NCBI RefSeq assembly: GCF_001422985.1
Contig: NZ_LMNL01000001.1
Span: 443,151-507,150 of the forward strand
Source: Methylobacterium sp. Leaf117
GTDB taxonomy: Bacteria; Pseudomonadota; Alphaproteobacteria; Rhizobiales; Beijerinckiaceae
Direction: 5' to 3'
Length of the DNA: 64,000 nt
Shown here: positions 36,167 through 44,496 of the stretch, one piece after another
Layout: every line of letters starts with the position of its first letter
Numbering within the stretch: position 1 is the first letter of the stretch
The notes under the pieces: model-generated
Told to the model about the DNA's origin: nothing
The model's input: only the letters and a program-made list of their open reading frames with translations
The model's database searches: none
Position numbers and translations under genes: made by a program

Positions 36167-37018
36167 TTAGTAGGCGCCGAACTTGTAGTTCAGGCCGGCG
36201 CGGACGACGGCGAACTCGGTCCCGCTGTTGCGGTTGGTGAAACCGGGCTGGCGGTAGAGCACGTTGTTGGTGTCGACGGCGTAGACGCCCGGGCTCTTGT
36301 TGCCCTGGTCGAGGTTCACGTACAGGCCTTCGACCTTGAGCGTGACGGCCGACGAGCGGAAGAAGTTCAGGAACGAGTCGGTGGGGAGCGCGTACTCGAT
36401 ACCGCCGCCAGCGGCCCAGCCGGTGCGGAAGCTGTCGTTGCCGCGGTAGCCGCCGAACGAACGCTCGTTGCTGCCGGCGCCGTAGGCGAAGCCGCCGGTG
36501 CCGTACACCAGGGTGCGGTCGAAGGCATAGCCGACGCGACCGCGGACGGTGCCGAAGTAGTCGAGACCGGCCGTGCCGCGCGGATCGACGAAGGTGACGC
36601 CGGGCGCGGGGGCGAAGCCGGGGGTCAGGATCGCGGCGGTGCGGCTGCGGCCGAAATCGACATACTGGGCGTCAGCCTCGACACCGACGACCAAGCCCGA
36701 ACCCGGGGTGAACTGGTGGTTGTAGCCGATCTGACCGCCGCCCGTGAAACCCTCGTTGGAGTTGTTCGAGTAGGCGATCTGCGACGGGCTGCTCGGTCCG
36801 ACATCGAGGTTCGGGAACACGTTGTTGAAGACGTTGCTCTGGTTCTTGGCCGTATCGAAACCGTAACCCGCGTTGAAGCCGGCATAGAAGCCGGTCCAGG
36901 TGAACACCGGCACCGGCACGAAAACCGGGGGAGCCGCGCGGCGGGGAAGATCGGCGGCCGAAGCTGCAGCCGTCAGGCCGGCGAGCACGGTGGAAGCGAC
37001 GAGGATTTTCTTGATCAT
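36167..37018 (-). CDS. Outer-membrane beta-barrel protein (OmpW/Omp31-like)
   Basis: A 283-residue protein with a Sec signal (KKILVASTVLAGLTAAASA, cleaved before ADLPRRA) followed by a Pro/Val-rich linker and an eight-strand-type beta barrel. Alternating aromatic strands (FTWTGFYAGFNAGYGFD, YFGTVRGRVGYAFDRTLVYGTGGFAYG, WAAGGGIEYAL) and a C-terminal Tyr-Lys-Phe-Gly-Ala-Tyr end fit the Omp31/opacity family common in Rhizobiales, usually an abundant surface protein. It likely serves structure or adhesion rather than specific transport. Its 172-bp upstream region and following 330-bp gap are AT-rich and lack another gene. Confidence 0.85.
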   Translation of the reverse strand: MIKKILVASTVLAGLTAAASAADLPRRAAPPVFVPVPVFTWTGFYAGFNAGYGFDTAKNQSNVFNNVFPNLDVGPSSPSQIAYSNNSNEGFTGGGQIGYNHQFTPGSGLVVGVEADAQYVDFGRSRTAAILTPGFAPAPGVTFVDPRGTAGLDYFGTVRGRVGYAFDRTLVYGTGGFAYGAGSNERSFGGYRGNDSFRTGWAAGGGIEYALPTDSFLNFFRSSAVTLKVEGLYVNLDQGNKSPGVYAVDTNNVLYRQPGFTNRNSGTEFAVVRAGLNYKFGAY

Positions 37019-37189
37019 TGGTTTTCAGGCCCGGCTCGAAGACCGCATTCACGATGCGTGTAAAACTTGTCTATTCAGAGTCCAGGCGAGTCCCTAGTGC
37101 ATCGATGCAACACTAGAGACTCGTTTGAGATTCCGATCGATTGTGTGAGGCACGGTCATATTCAGTGGATACGCCGATAAATTTCATGG

Positions 37190-37350
37190 AATGTTTATAA
37201 AAAGCAATCAGATCGGCTGCATAGCCCGAATCTTAGACGAAATATATTTTCTTCGACTCAGAGATATTATTTCAGTATTGATAGATAAGCCGGATGATTT
37301 GGACATAAACGGAAGAAACCATCTTCATTCAGGTCTTATCCGATTAATAT
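37190..37350. other. AT-rich island without a confident gene
   Basis: Bases 37190-37350 are strikingly AT-rich for this replicon (TTTATAAAAAGCAATC, AAATATATTTTCTTC, GATATTATTTCAGTATTG). A short plus-strand frame could encode FIKSNQIGCIARILDEIYFL-type sequence, with codon use unlike the neighbours, but it runs into a different-looking GC-rich tail. It could be the promoter region of the flanking genes or a fragment of foreign DNA. Confidence 0.4.
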
Positions 37351-37635
37351 TCAGACGGCTCCATCACGAAGACCTTCGGCGAGTTGCAGCGCTTCGAGCA
37401 CAGCCTTGCCGATCCGGTCCGCTTCGTCTTCTCCAGCCGGGTTGGCGAGAACCACTGCCACATGCCTCGGAACCGACAGACCTTCGGCGCCGACCGTGAC
37501 CTGCAACTCGTCGCCATGCGGTGCCTCGATGCGGCGCAATCCGACGCGAAGCCCCGCCGCCTCGCCGAACACCCGCTCCAGGCCCGCAAGCGCGGCCCGG
37601 CCGGTTCCGAAATCGCCGTTGATCACGTCAGCCAT
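37351..37635 (-). CDS. Hypothetical protein (94 aa)
   Basis: A 94-residue soluble protein read from the ATG at 37633-37635, with AAGGG about 10 bases upstream. Sequence DVINGDFGTGRAALAGLERV, then a beta-rich middle (LQVTVGAEGLSVPRHVAVVL) and a helical end. No signal, membrane segment or motif was recognised. Its codon use is like that of its neighbours, in contrast to the AT-rich island that follows its stop. It is probably co-directional with the DUF2171 gene but has the inverted repeat between them. Function unknown. Confidence 0.5.
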   Translation of the reverse strand: MADVINGDFGTGRAALAGLERVFGEAAGLRVGLRRIEAPHGDELQVTVGAEGLSVPRHVAVVLANPAGEDEADRIGKAVLEALQLAEGLRDGAV

Positions 37636-37700
37636 GAGGAAAAACCCTTGAGTTCCGCGGACGGGCCGCGGCGGACGGACGGCCCGGCATGGGCCGCCCG

Positions 37701-37742
37701 CGACGTCCTAGCGCTGCCGCTCAATGCAGCGCTAGGACGTCG
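37701..37742. repeat. 17-bp perfect inverted repeat overlapping a stop codon
   Basis: Arms CGACGTCCTAGCGCTGC (37701-37717) and GCAGCGCTAGGACGTCG (37726-37742) are exactly complementary around an 8-nt loop. The second arm contains the TAG stop codon of the DUF2171 gene. There is no T-run. It could be a terminator or a protein-binding dyad. Confidence 0.8.
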
Positions 37743-37965
37743 ACCATTCCCGCTTGACCTCCTCCGCCGGCCGATCAAGCCGCACGGTGCCGCCCTCGAC
37801 GGAGTGCACGAAGTCCACGGGGATGAAGTGATGCAGGCCCCCGGCCTCCGGGTCCGTCTTGGTCAGCTTGATCTCGCCCTTGTCGACGTGATCGACCGTG
37901 CCGACATGGGCGCCATCGGAGCCCACCACGTTCGCGTGTTCCTTGATCTGCGCGACATCGACCAT
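37732..37965 (-). CDS. DUF2171 domain protein
   Basis: A 77-residue protein starting at the ATG at 37963-37965, chosen because AGGGAG lies eight bases upstream; an upstream in-frame extension has no such site. The sequence VDVAQIKEHANVVGSDGAHVGTVDHVDKGEIKLTK (location about residues 2-35) and FIPVDFVHSVEGGTVRL near the middle match DUF2171, a PRC-barrel-like small beta domain often in stress-induced clusters. Such proteins bind nothing known. The stop codon lies inside the perfect inverted repeat, so this is the gene most likely controlled by it. Confidence 0.8.
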   Translation of the reverse strand: MVDVAQIKEHANVVGSDGAHVGTVDHVDKGEIKLTKTDPEAGGLHHFIPVDFVHSVEGGTVRLDRPAEEVKREWSTS

Positions 37966-38036
37966 CGGTTTCACTCCCTGTTGCAATCTCAACGGGAGCG
38001 ATGAGGCGGTGTTCCGAGAAGCGGACCGATCCAGCT

Positions 38037-38273
38037 TCAGTGGCTGGTCGAGGGCTCCCGGGGCCGTTCCCGGCGGGCCGCCCGGGCCATGTTGATGAGT
38101 TCGCGCGCCGTCAATCCGCGTGCCGGGAGATCGGTCTCCTCGGGCCGGGGGGTCATGAGGGGTCGACCCTGCGCAAGGCCGCTGGACCGGAGGTTCGAAT
38201 CATGGCTGCGCCAGAGCCGGCGAAGGCGCTTCGCGCGCCCGTCCTTCGGTCCGCCCTGCGTTTCCACCGCCAT
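38037..38273 (-). CDS. Small basic hypothetical protein (78 aa)
   Basis: A 78-residue basic protein read from the ATG at 38271-38273 with GGAGA seven bases upstream. It has many Arg/Lys (RAKRLRRLWRSHD; RAARRERPREP) and a short helical patch (LTARELINMARAARR). No domain was recognised. It may be a small nucleic acid-binding protein or an over-prediction in GC-rich DNA; the ribosome binding site and neighbouring small genes argue weakly for it. It runs opposite to the candidate small genes that follow. Confidence 0.35.
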   Translation of the reverse strand: MAVETQGGPKDGRAKRLRRLWRSHDSNLRSSGLAQGRPLMTPRPEETDLPARGLTARELINMARAARRERPREPSTSH

Positions 38274-38687
38274 GCATCGTCTCTCCGCGTCTGTTGCCGG
38301 CCGATAGCAAAGCTTGGCCGTGGGCGATATTCTTGAAGTGGGCGCGCCCCGCTCTAGGGGAGGCGGGTCGGCTGGCCCCGCGCCCTGGATCGGCGACGTT
38401 CACGCTTCCTTAACCCTGTTCGTTCACACAGGGGGCAAGCCGGTGGCGGTCTCGGACCACCTGACCGGCAACGGCCATGCTGCCGGGACCCTGTGACGCC
38501 GGATGTACGCGCACGGGAATCCGATCGGCATGGCCGTTGGCATTGGCCGTTGGCATTGGCCGGCCCATGTGCCGCCGGCGCGCGGCGCGTCTGAACCGTC
38601 TTCCGCTCATCGGCGTTGAACCGTCTGTCTCCCGGGCGTCCGCGCACAGGCGCAACGCCTCCACCCGACGGATACGGACGATCGACC
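38274..38687. other. Intergenic region with a 13-bp direct repeat
   Basis: About 414 bp with no convincing gene. TGGCCGTTGGCAT occurs at 38531-38543 and again at 38544-38556 with a partial third copy. Other open frames, on both strands, look like GC-driven shadows. I see no promoter or RNA signature. Confidence 0.55.
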
Positions 38688-38780
38688 ATGGCCCTCTTCT
38701 TCGCCCTGTTCCTCATCGGAACCCCGATGGCTCTCGCCGCCTTCGAACTGTCCCGCCTTCGGGCGACGCGTCCCCTCTGA
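38688..38780 (+). CDS. Possible 30-residue membrane peptide
   Basis: A short open frame encoding one hydrophobic segment (ALFFALFLIGTPMALAAFEL) followed by a basic Arg-rich end. There is no clear Shine-Dalgarno sequence (only TACGGACGATCGACC upstream). It could be a small membrane peptide or chance; included because the hydrophobic helix with positive-inside tail is the type common in such micro-genes. Confidence 0.25.
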   Translation: MALFFALFLIGTPMALAAFELSRLRATRPL

Positions 38781-38826
38781 GCGGCGACGCCGGACGGCTG
38801 GCGCGGCCGTTCGTTGCACGTGCGGG

Positions 38827-39027
38827 TCAGCGGCCCTTGTGCGGCCTCAGCTTGCGCGGATCCGCAACGGCGTCGCGGCAGAACGGGTCGCCCTCGGCGT
38901 TGAGGTCGATGGCGCGCTGAAGCGCCATCTTGGCCTCGGACAGCTTGTCCTCCCGGGGGTTTTTGTCCTCCGAAGGTTTTTCGTCCTCAGGAGGGTTTTT
39001 CGGCCGCTCAACCTCGAGGCGGCTCAA
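38827..39027 (-). CDS. Possible small hypothetical protein with charged repeats
   Basis: A 66-residue frame, rich in Pro, Glu, Asp and Lys in its first half (repeats of E-D-K-x-P type: ERPKNPPEDEKPSEDKNP), then a helical MALQRAIDLNAEGDPFCRD region. The repeats come from GTCCTC..GGTTTTT units in the DNA. No domain was recognised and the ribosome binding site is weak. It may be a real small soluble protein or a repeat-driven open frame. Confidence 0.3.
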   Translation of the reverse strand: MSRLEVERPKNPPEDEKPSEDKNPREDKLSEAKMALQRAIDLNAEGDPFCRDAVADPRKLRPHKGR

Positions 39028-39256
39028 CTTCGGGAAAGGCGGGCGTGTTCACCGCGCTCCCGCCGGCCGGAGGGCGCAGGCGGGTCATCCGTACGGGGCG
39101 TGCGTCGCGAACAACGATGTCCTGTATTCGAAAACCGGATCTCTGAGCCTCGGAACTCGAACAACAACATTTCCTTGTATCCGCTCTCGTTATCGTCAAG
39201 CTGGAACTGGATATCCTCTGGTCGATTGATCTCGACACATCCCACCAGGGGGTCAC

Positions 39257-39433
39257 ATGCAGGACCAAACGCTGATCTTCGGCCTGGCACTGGCGACATT
39301 CGCCGTTGCCATCGCGGCCCTGCTCGTGATGCGGGTTCGCGTCGCGGCCAAGAAGAAGTCGCCGGAGCGCTCCGCCTTCGTCGAGACCCATGGCGGCCCG
39401 CCCCGGCCAAACCGGCCGGGTACCGAACACTGA
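39257..39433 (+). CDS. Small single-pass membrane protein (58 aa)
   Basis: A 58-residue protein read from the ATG at 39257, preceded by AGGGGG. A single N-terminal transmembrane helix (about residues 5-24, LIFGLALATFAVAIAALLV) is followed by a basic stretch (RVRVAAKKKSPERS) and a Pro/Gly-rich tail. This is the layout of small membrane subunits or assembly factors. It lies 36 bp from the stop of the convergent triheme cytochrome gene. No family was recognised; the strong helix and positive-inside tail support it being real. Confidence 0.5.
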   Translation: MQDQTLIFGLALATFAVAIAALLVMRVRVAAKKKSPERSAFVETHGGPPRPNRPGTEH

Positions 39434-39469
39434 GAGGCGGGAGATCGCGGGCGCCCCTGCGGCGCGGTC

Positions 39470-41068
39470 TCAGGGCTTTGCGGCACGCAGCTCCGGGTTT
39501 TTCAGCTGGCTGTAGGTGACGCTGGAAAAGCTGCCGATCACCGCGTGCCAGCCGGCCTTGTCGTAGCGCGGATCCTGGCGAGCGGCCTTGCAGAAGGCGG
39601 TCGTCAGCCCGTTGACGATGTCGTCGCCCTTCGCTTCCGGCGCGGCCGCCCGGATCTTCGGCAGCAGCGCGTCGATCACCGGGATGAAATTCTCCGGCTC
39701 CAGGCCGGCAAGGCTTTGGGCTGCGCCGGATTCGGCGATGGCCTTGGCCACCTCCGGCTGAGCGATCTCGGCGCAGGGCGCGCTCCCGGCCAGCATGGTC
39801 TCGGTGGCTTTGCGCGACGTGGCGACGATGCCGCGCTCGCTGATCACCGGGGCGGCGTTGCCCCAGGCATTGCGGACATAGTCGGTGACGTCGGCGACCT
39901 CCTGGTCGGTCATGCCGACGCCGATGGCCGGCATCGGCGCGTAGCCGTTCTGCGCCGCGAGGCCGCCGAGGATCACGCGGATGACCGTCTCCGGCCCCTG
40001 CGCCTGCACCGAGGTGTTGCCGGCGAGCGCCGGGATCGCGCCCTCGACGCCCCGGCCGTCCGGTTTGTGGCAGGACGAGCAGTAGCTGAGATAGGTCGCG
40101 GCGCCGGGGGCGTCGGCCTGATTGAAGGCCTGGATGTCCTTGACCTTGTAGCTCTCCTTGGCCTTCTGCGTGCGCAGGTAGGCCACCATCGCCTTCAGAT
40201 CGGCATCGGTCAGCTTGGACAGCGATTCCTCGATGGTCTGGCGCATCGGCCCGGCCGCGACGCCGGGCTGCTTGCCGGGCGCGGCCCCGGTCTTGAGGTA
40301 GGTCACCACCTGTTCGTCGCTCCAGGCGCCGATGCCGGTGTGGTCGTCCGGCGTGATGTTGGGCGCGTACCACCCATCGATGACGCCGCCGCCGAGCTTG
40401 CCGGCCAGCCCGCTGTTGCCCACGATCTTGTTGGCGTTGTGACACATGCCGCAATGGCCGAGCCCCTCGACGAGGTAGCCGCCGCGATTGACCTCGGGGC
40501 TCGCCTGCGGATCGGGCTGAAACTCGCCCGCCGTGAAGAAGGCGGTGCGCCAGGTGATCAGCGCGGTGCGGATGTTAAACGGGAACGGGATCTCGGAGGG
40601 CTTGCGCGGCTCGTGCACCGCCGGCAGCGACTTCAAATAGGCAAAGATCGCGTCGGAATCGGCCCGCGTGACCTTGGTGTACCAAGCGAACGGGAAGGCC
40701 GGATAGAGATAGGAACCGTCCTTGGTGATGCCCTCGTGGAAGGCGCGGTAGAAGTCGTCGGCGCTCCATCGCCCGAGGCCGGTCTCCGGGTCGGGGGTGA
40801 GGTTGGGCGTCCGGATCTTACCGATCGGCGTGTTGAGCACGTAGTTGCCGGCGAACGGCTTGCCGTCCGGCGCGGTGTGGCAGGCGACGCAATCCCCGGC
40901 GGTGGCGAGGTACTCGCCGCGCTTGATCAGGTCGGCATCGGCGGAGGCCGGGGCGGCGCTCTGGGCCGCGGCGGCATGAGCACCGAGGGCCAGGGCAACA
41001 GCCGCGAGGGCGGGGCGATTCAGCACCCGCCAGGGCCTGAGCGGGAGAGCGGGGCGGCGATATCTCAT
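39470..41068 (-). CDS. Triheme cytochrome c
   Basis: A 532-residue periplasmic or membrane-bound cytochrome with a signal peptide (about 1-35, ALAAVALALGAHAAAAQ). Three heme c sites are CVACH (60-64), CGMCH (206-210) and CSSCH (330-334), each in an alcohol-dehydrogenase-cytochrome-like domain (KRGEYLATAGDC, then RGGYLVEGLGHCG). This three-domain layout is that of cytochrome subunits of membrane alcohol, aldehyde or nicotinate dehydrogenases. About 100 residues after the third heme domain (about 430-532), with two Cys, are extra and unrecognised. It follows 34 bp after the small tspO-linked membrane gene in the same direction, so it may be cotranscribed with bchG-bchP-tspO. No dehydrogenase partner is adjacent. 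Confidence 0.88.
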   Translation of the reverse strand: MRYRRPALPLRPWRVLNRPALAAVALALGAHAAAAQSAAPASADADLIKRGEYLATAGDCVACHTAPDGKPFAGNYVLNTPIGKIRTPNLTPDPETGLGRWSADDFYRAFHEGITKDGSYLYPAFPFAWYTKVTRADSDAIFAYLKSLPAVHEPRKPSEIPFPFNIRTALITWRTAFFTAGEFQPDPQASPEVNRGGYLVEGLGHCGMCHNANKIVGNSGLAGKLGGGVIDGWYAPNITPDDHTGIGAWSDEQVVTYLKTGAAPGKQPGVAAGPMRQTIEESLSKLTDADLKAMVAYLRTQKAKESYKVKDIQAFNQADAPGAATYLSYCSSCHKPDGRGVEGAIPALAGNTSVQAQGPETVIRVILGGLAAQNGYAPMPAIGVGMTDQEVADVTDYVRNAWGNAAPVISERGIVATSRKATETMLAGSAPCAEIAQPEVAKAIAESGAAQSLAGLEPENFIPVIDALLPKIRAAAPEAKGDDIVNGLTTAFCKAARQDPRYDKAGWHAVIGSFSSVTYSQLKNPELRAAKP

Positions 41069-41102
41069 GGCGTCTCTCCGGATCGGGCTGTGCGGGGATC
41101 GG

Positions 41103-41447
41103 TCAGGGGCTTGGATCGGGGGCGGCCCTGGGTTCGGGTTCGCGCCGGCGGACGGGTCGGGCAGCGAAGCGTGGCGGTCTCGCGAACAGTCCGAGGCGCA
41201 GGGCCATCTCGGCACCGTGCGCCAGCCCGGACACGGCGAGGCCTCCGGCGATGGCAGGCCACGCCGCGCCGGTCAGCGCGGCGCGTAGGGCCAGCATCAG
41301 AGCCGCACCCGAGCCGAGATTGAACAGGAGCGCGACCGGCCAGGTGCCCCGCACCCGTCGGCTCCACAGGATCAGGGCCAGGGCCTCGATCGCGACCAGG
41401 AGCAGGATGGCATCGAGGAGGTGCCCGCTGGCCAGAAGCGCCTCCAT
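41103..41447 (-). CDS. Small membrane protein in the bchP-tspO operon
   Basis: A 114-residue protein with three hydrophobic segments (about 10-28, 36-58 and 65-85), starting MEALLASGHLLDAILLLVA, and a Pro/Arg-rich cytoplasmic tail (ARPVRRREPEPRAAP). It begins 1 bp after the tspO stop, so it is almost certainly cotranscribed and translationally coupled. I do not recognise a family. Its position between tspO and a triheme cytochrome gene in a photosynthesis operon suggests a role in tetrapyrrole or membrane assembly, but this is inference only. Confidence 0.65.
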   Translation of the reverse strand: MEALLASGHLLDAILLLVAIEALALILWSRRVRGTWPVALLFNLGSGAALMLALRAALTGAAWPAIAGGLAVSGLAHGAEMALRLGLFARPPRFAARPVRRREPEPRAAPDPSP

Positions 41448-41448
41448 G

Positions 41449-41937
41449 TCAGGCGCGCCGGAACGGGCCGTTGAGGCGGACGATCGCCCGGTTGAGGCAG
41501 GCGGCGATGCCGACCCAGACGAGATAGGGCAGCAACAGGGACGCAGCCAAGCCCGAGACCCGGACGGTGACCAGGATCAGCACCGCGATCGAGAGCCACA
41601 GGAACAGCACCTCGACGAAGGCCCAGTCCGGACGGCGCAGGCGAAAGAACAGGCCGCTCCAGGCGATGTTGAGCACGGCGTTGACGACGTACGCCGCCAC
41701 CAATGCGCTCCGGGCCGGGACGCTCGCGTCGGCGTTCCAGGCGAGCACGGCCGAGATCGCCGTCAGGGTGAAGATCGTGGTCCAGACCGGACCGAAGGCC
41801 CAGTCCGGCGGCTTCCAGGCCGGGCGCCGAAGCGCCTGGTACCAGGGTCCGGTGGTGGTCAGGAGCCCGCCCGCCAGGGCCACCAGGATGGCCGAAACGG
41901 CGGCGATGCCGGCTGGTCCCCACAGCACGGCCATCAT
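41449..41937 (-). CDS. tspO: TspO/MBR family tryptophan-rich sensory protein
   Basis: A 162-residue, five-helix outer- or inner-membrane protein of the TspO/PBR family. The Trp-rich signature is clear: GPWYQALRRPAWKPPDWAFGPVW (about 30-52) and NAVLNIAWSGLFFRLRRPDWAF (about 90-112), the porphyrin- and cholesterol-binding region. In Rhodobacter sphaeroides TspO exports or degrades porphyrin intermediates and dampens photosynthesis gene expression in oxygen. Its ATG at 41937 overlaps the bchP stop (ATGA), and it is followed after 1 bp by a small membrane gene. This coupling supports a direct link to bacteriochlorophyll synthesis here too. A start at 41934 is equally possible. Confidence 0.92.
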   Translation of the reverse strand: MMAVLWGPAGIAAVSAILVALAGGLLTTTGPWYQALRRPAWKPPDWAFGPVWTTIFTLTAISAVLAWNADASVPARSALVAAYVVNAVLNIAWSGLFFRLRRPDWAFVEVLFLWLSIAVLILVTVRVSGLAASLLLPYLVWVGIAACLNRAIVRLNGPFRRA

Positions 41938-43148
41938 GGCGAGACCCAGCGGAACAGGTGCGCCAGATCCTTGAAGAAGATGCGCGCATGGGCGGCGGGC
42001 TTGGCCCGCACCAGCTCCTTGTTCATGTAGGAATCCCAGGTGAGCTGCTGCACGTCCCGGTCGCGGCAGATGGAGACGAAGCGCTCGCGCAGGCCGTCGT
42101 TGCGGTACCAGACGCCCTGCATGATCCGCAGGATCAGGAAGACTCGGCCATGCAGGCGCATGAACCGGCGACGCGCGCCGGCAAGCGCCCTGGCCTGCCC
42201 GGTGGCGAGGAAGGCTTGCGCCGCCTCGGCCGCGAGGCGCCCGCCGAGCATCGCATAGTAGATGCCCTCGCCGGAGGCCGGTGCCACGATGCCGGCGGCG
42301 TCCCCGGTGAGCAGGACGTCGCGGCCGTTGTCCCACCGGCGCAGGGGTTTGAGGGGAAGCGGCGCGCCCTCGCGCCGGACGGTCTCGCCGCCCTCGAGGC
42401 CGGTGGAGGCCCGCAGCGCCCGGATGGCGCCCCGGAGGGAGAACCCCTTGCGGGCGCTGCCGGTGCCGATGCTCACGGTGTCGCCGTGCGGGAAGACCCA
42501 GGCGTAGAAGTCGGGCGAGAGCTTGCCCTGGTAATAGACGTCGCAGCGGGTGGCCTCGACATCGTGGGTTCCGGTCTCGGGGAGCCGGACGATCTCGTGA
42601 TAGGCGAAGACCTGGCGCATGGCGGCGTGGCCCGGGATCTCGGCCCGGCCGACCGGGGAACTCGCTCCGTCGGCGCCGATGACGAGGCGCGTCCGCGCGG
42701 CGCGGGGATAGCCGTCCTGGAGATAGTGAACGGTGGTGCCGTCGCCGTCGCGCTCGATGTGGCGGAAGGTGGCCGGGCGCAGCACCGCCCCGGCGGCGGC
42801 GGCGCGCGCGCGCAGCCACGGATCGAAATCGGCCCGGTCGACCATGCCGACGAAGCCGTCCCCGATCGGCATGTCGACCCGCTTGTCCTTGGGCGAGACC
42901 ATGCGGGCGGAGCGGATGCGGGCGACGAGGAGATGATCGGGAATGGCGAAGTCGCGGATCAGGCGGGGCGGGATCGCGCCGCCGCAGGGCTTGATCCGGC
43001 CCGGCTTGTCGAGGAGCAGAACGCGCCTGCCTTCACGGGCGAGGTCGGTAGCGGCCGTGGCGCCGGCGGGGCCACCGCCCACCACCACCACGTCGTAGGT
43101 CTCCCCATCGGTATCCCGAAGCGCGGCCATGGTCCGGTCTCGCAGCAT
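41934..43148 (-). CDS. bchP: Geranylgeranyl reductase (BchP)
   Basis: Reduces the geranylgeranyl tail of bacteriochlorophyll to phytyl with NADPH, on the membrane. The 404 residues start with the FAD motif VVVGGGPAGATAATDLA and continue with the family PCGGAIPPRLIRDF segment (about 45-60), WLRARAAAAGAVL and GADGASSPVGRAEI, then LLTGDAAGIVAPASGEGIYYAM, typical of GG reductases. The start at 43148 follows GAGG with seven bases' spacing; ATG 43130 is an alternative. The gene begins 4 bp after the upstream pucC-type gene and overlaps tspO by 4 bp, so bchG, bch2, bchP and tspO are one transcription unit. Confidence 0.93.
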   Translation of the reverse strand: MLRDRTMAALRDTDGETYDVVVVGGGPAGATAATDLAREGRRVLLLDKPGRIKPCGGAIPPRLIRDFAIPDHLLVARIRSARMVSPKDKRVDMPIGDGFVGMVDRADFDPWLRARAAAAGAVLRPATFRHIERDGDGTTVHYLQDGYPRAARTRLVIGADGASSPVGRAEIPGHAAMRQVFAYHEIVRLPETGTHDVEATRCDVYYQGKLSPDFYAWVFPHGDTVSIGTGSARKGFSLRGAIRALRASTGLEGGETVRREGAPLPLKPLRRWDNGRDVLLTGDAAGIVAPASGEGIYYAMLGGRLAAEAAQAFLATGQARALAGARRRFMRLHGRVFLILRIMQGVWYRNDGLRERFVSICRDRDVQQLTWDSYMNKELVRAKPAAHARIFFKDLAHLFRWVSP

Positions 43149-43152
43149 GGTC

Positions 43153-44496
43153 CTACCTCGCAGAAAGCGTTGCCTCGAAGGATGTCGCGGATCGCCGGGC
43201 GCGCGGGACCTGCGTCGCCGGAGCGTGGGAGATCCGCAGGGCGAGCCCTGCGGCGAACACGAACAGGACAGCCTCGGCGGCGAACACGCCCGCATAGGCA
43301 TCGACCACCCGCGGGGTGACGAGGCGCGCGAGATCCACCGCCACCGTGCCCAGAAATCCACCGGCCCCGAAGGCGACGCCCTGAGCCGCGCCCCAGACAC
43401 CCATGCGGGTCCCGCGCTCGGCCTCGCCACCGGCACCGGCCAGGGCCATCATCGAGCCGATGGCGGCCACCGCGAAGATGCCGTTGAACACCCCGAGGGC
43501 GAAGACCGGCACCCGCAGCGGAAAGTCGGCGCCGATCAGGCCGCCCCCCGCGATGGCGAGAAGGGCGAGGGCCGAGCCGGCGCAGCCGAGCGTGGTCCAC
43601 AGCTTGAGCGATCCGAGCACCGGCCCGCCGATCCCCATGGTGACGCCCGCCACCGTAAGCATGCCGGCCAGCACGCCGCCATGCTGCAGGCCGGCAAGCT
43701 TGGTGGTGACGCCGGGCGTCATCGCGAAGACGAGGCCGGCAAAGGGTTCGAGGATGAGTTCCTGGGCGCTGTAGGCCAGCATCGCCATGAAGATGAAGAT
43801 CGTGAAGCGGCGCGATTCGGGTTCGGCCCAGACGCGCGCCAGCACGTCGCGGAACGGGCGCTTCTCGGTCGAGCCGGCGCTGTCGGCGATCCGGGCCGCC
43901 GGCTCGACGCCCCGGATCGCCAGCCACGCGACTCCGAAGGCGATCAGCGAGACCGTGCCGGAGACGGCGACCAGCCGGGCGCCCGAGAACGGATCGAGGA
44001 AATGCCCGGCCAGCGGTGCGGTGATGGCGAAGCCCGCGATCATCATCACCCACACGACGGTGGCGGCCGCGCCCCGGCGCCTCGCCTCGACACCGGTGGC
44101 GAGAAGCACCAGGAGCGAGGTGCCGGCGGCCCCTGCGCCCATGCCCACGGTGAGAAACGACAGCACCGCAAGGGCGAGGCCGGCGGTCTGATGCGTCTCG
44201 GCCAGCGCGGTGGCGACGGCGGCGCCGAAGCCCCCGAGGGCCAGGGCCGCCATGCCGCCGACGATCCAGGGCGTGCGCCGCCCGGTGCGGTCGGAGCCGT
44301 AGCCCCAGCGCGGGCGCAGCACCTGCACGGCGTAGTGCAGGGCGACCAACGCCCCCGGCACGATGGCCGGCAGGGCGAGTTCCACGACCATGACGCGGTT
44401 GATGGTCGAGGTCATCAGCACCACGACGGAGCCGAGCGCGGTCTGGACCAGGCCGAGTCGGGCGATGGCGAGCCAGCCGAAGGACGCGGATGCCAT
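43153..44496 (-). CDS. PucC/LhaA-family membrane protein (bch2, ORF428-type)
   Basis: A 447-residue, twelve-helix protein of the BCD/PucC branch of the major facilitator superfamily. It opens with FGWLAIARLGLVQTALGSVVV and has the family INRVMVVELALPAIVPG loop (about 25-42), RPRWGYGSDRTGRRTPWI (about 62-80) and GGVLAGML in the second half. PucC proteins help assemble light-harvesting complexes or carry bacteriochlorophyll; the paralogue LhaA is encoded on the other arm at 56887. The ATG overlaps the bchG stop by 1 base (TGATG), so it is coupled to the bacteriochlorophyll synthase. Known names in related clusters are bch2 or ORF428. Confidence 0.85.
   Translation of the reverse strand: MASASFGWLAIARLGLVQTALGSVVVLMTSTINRVMVVELALPAIVPGALVALHYAVQVLRPRWGYGSDRTGRRTPWIVGGMAALALGGFGAAVATALAETHQTAGLALAVLSFLTVGMGAGAAGTSLLVLLATGVEARRRGAAATVVWVMMIAGFAITAPLAGHFLDPFSGARLVAVSGTVSLIAFGVAWLAIRGVEPAARIADSAGSTEKRPFRDVLARVWAEPESRRFTIFIFMAMLAYSAQELILEPFAGLVFAMTPGVTTKLAGLQHGGVLAGMLTVAGVTMGIGGPVLGSLKLWTTLGCAGSALALLAIAGGGLIGADFPLRVPVFALGVFNGIFAVAAIGSMMALAGAGGEAERGTRMGVWGAAQGVAFGAGGFLGTVAVDLARLVTPRVVDAYAGVFAAEAVLFVFAAGLALRISHAPATQVPRARRSATSFEATLSAR

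Noticed and set aside
37191..37499. A 102-codon plus-strand frame across the AT-rich island
   Set aside because: Its first 50 codons are AT-rich and the rest is an antisense shadow of the 94-residue gene, so composition changes mid-frame; no start signal.
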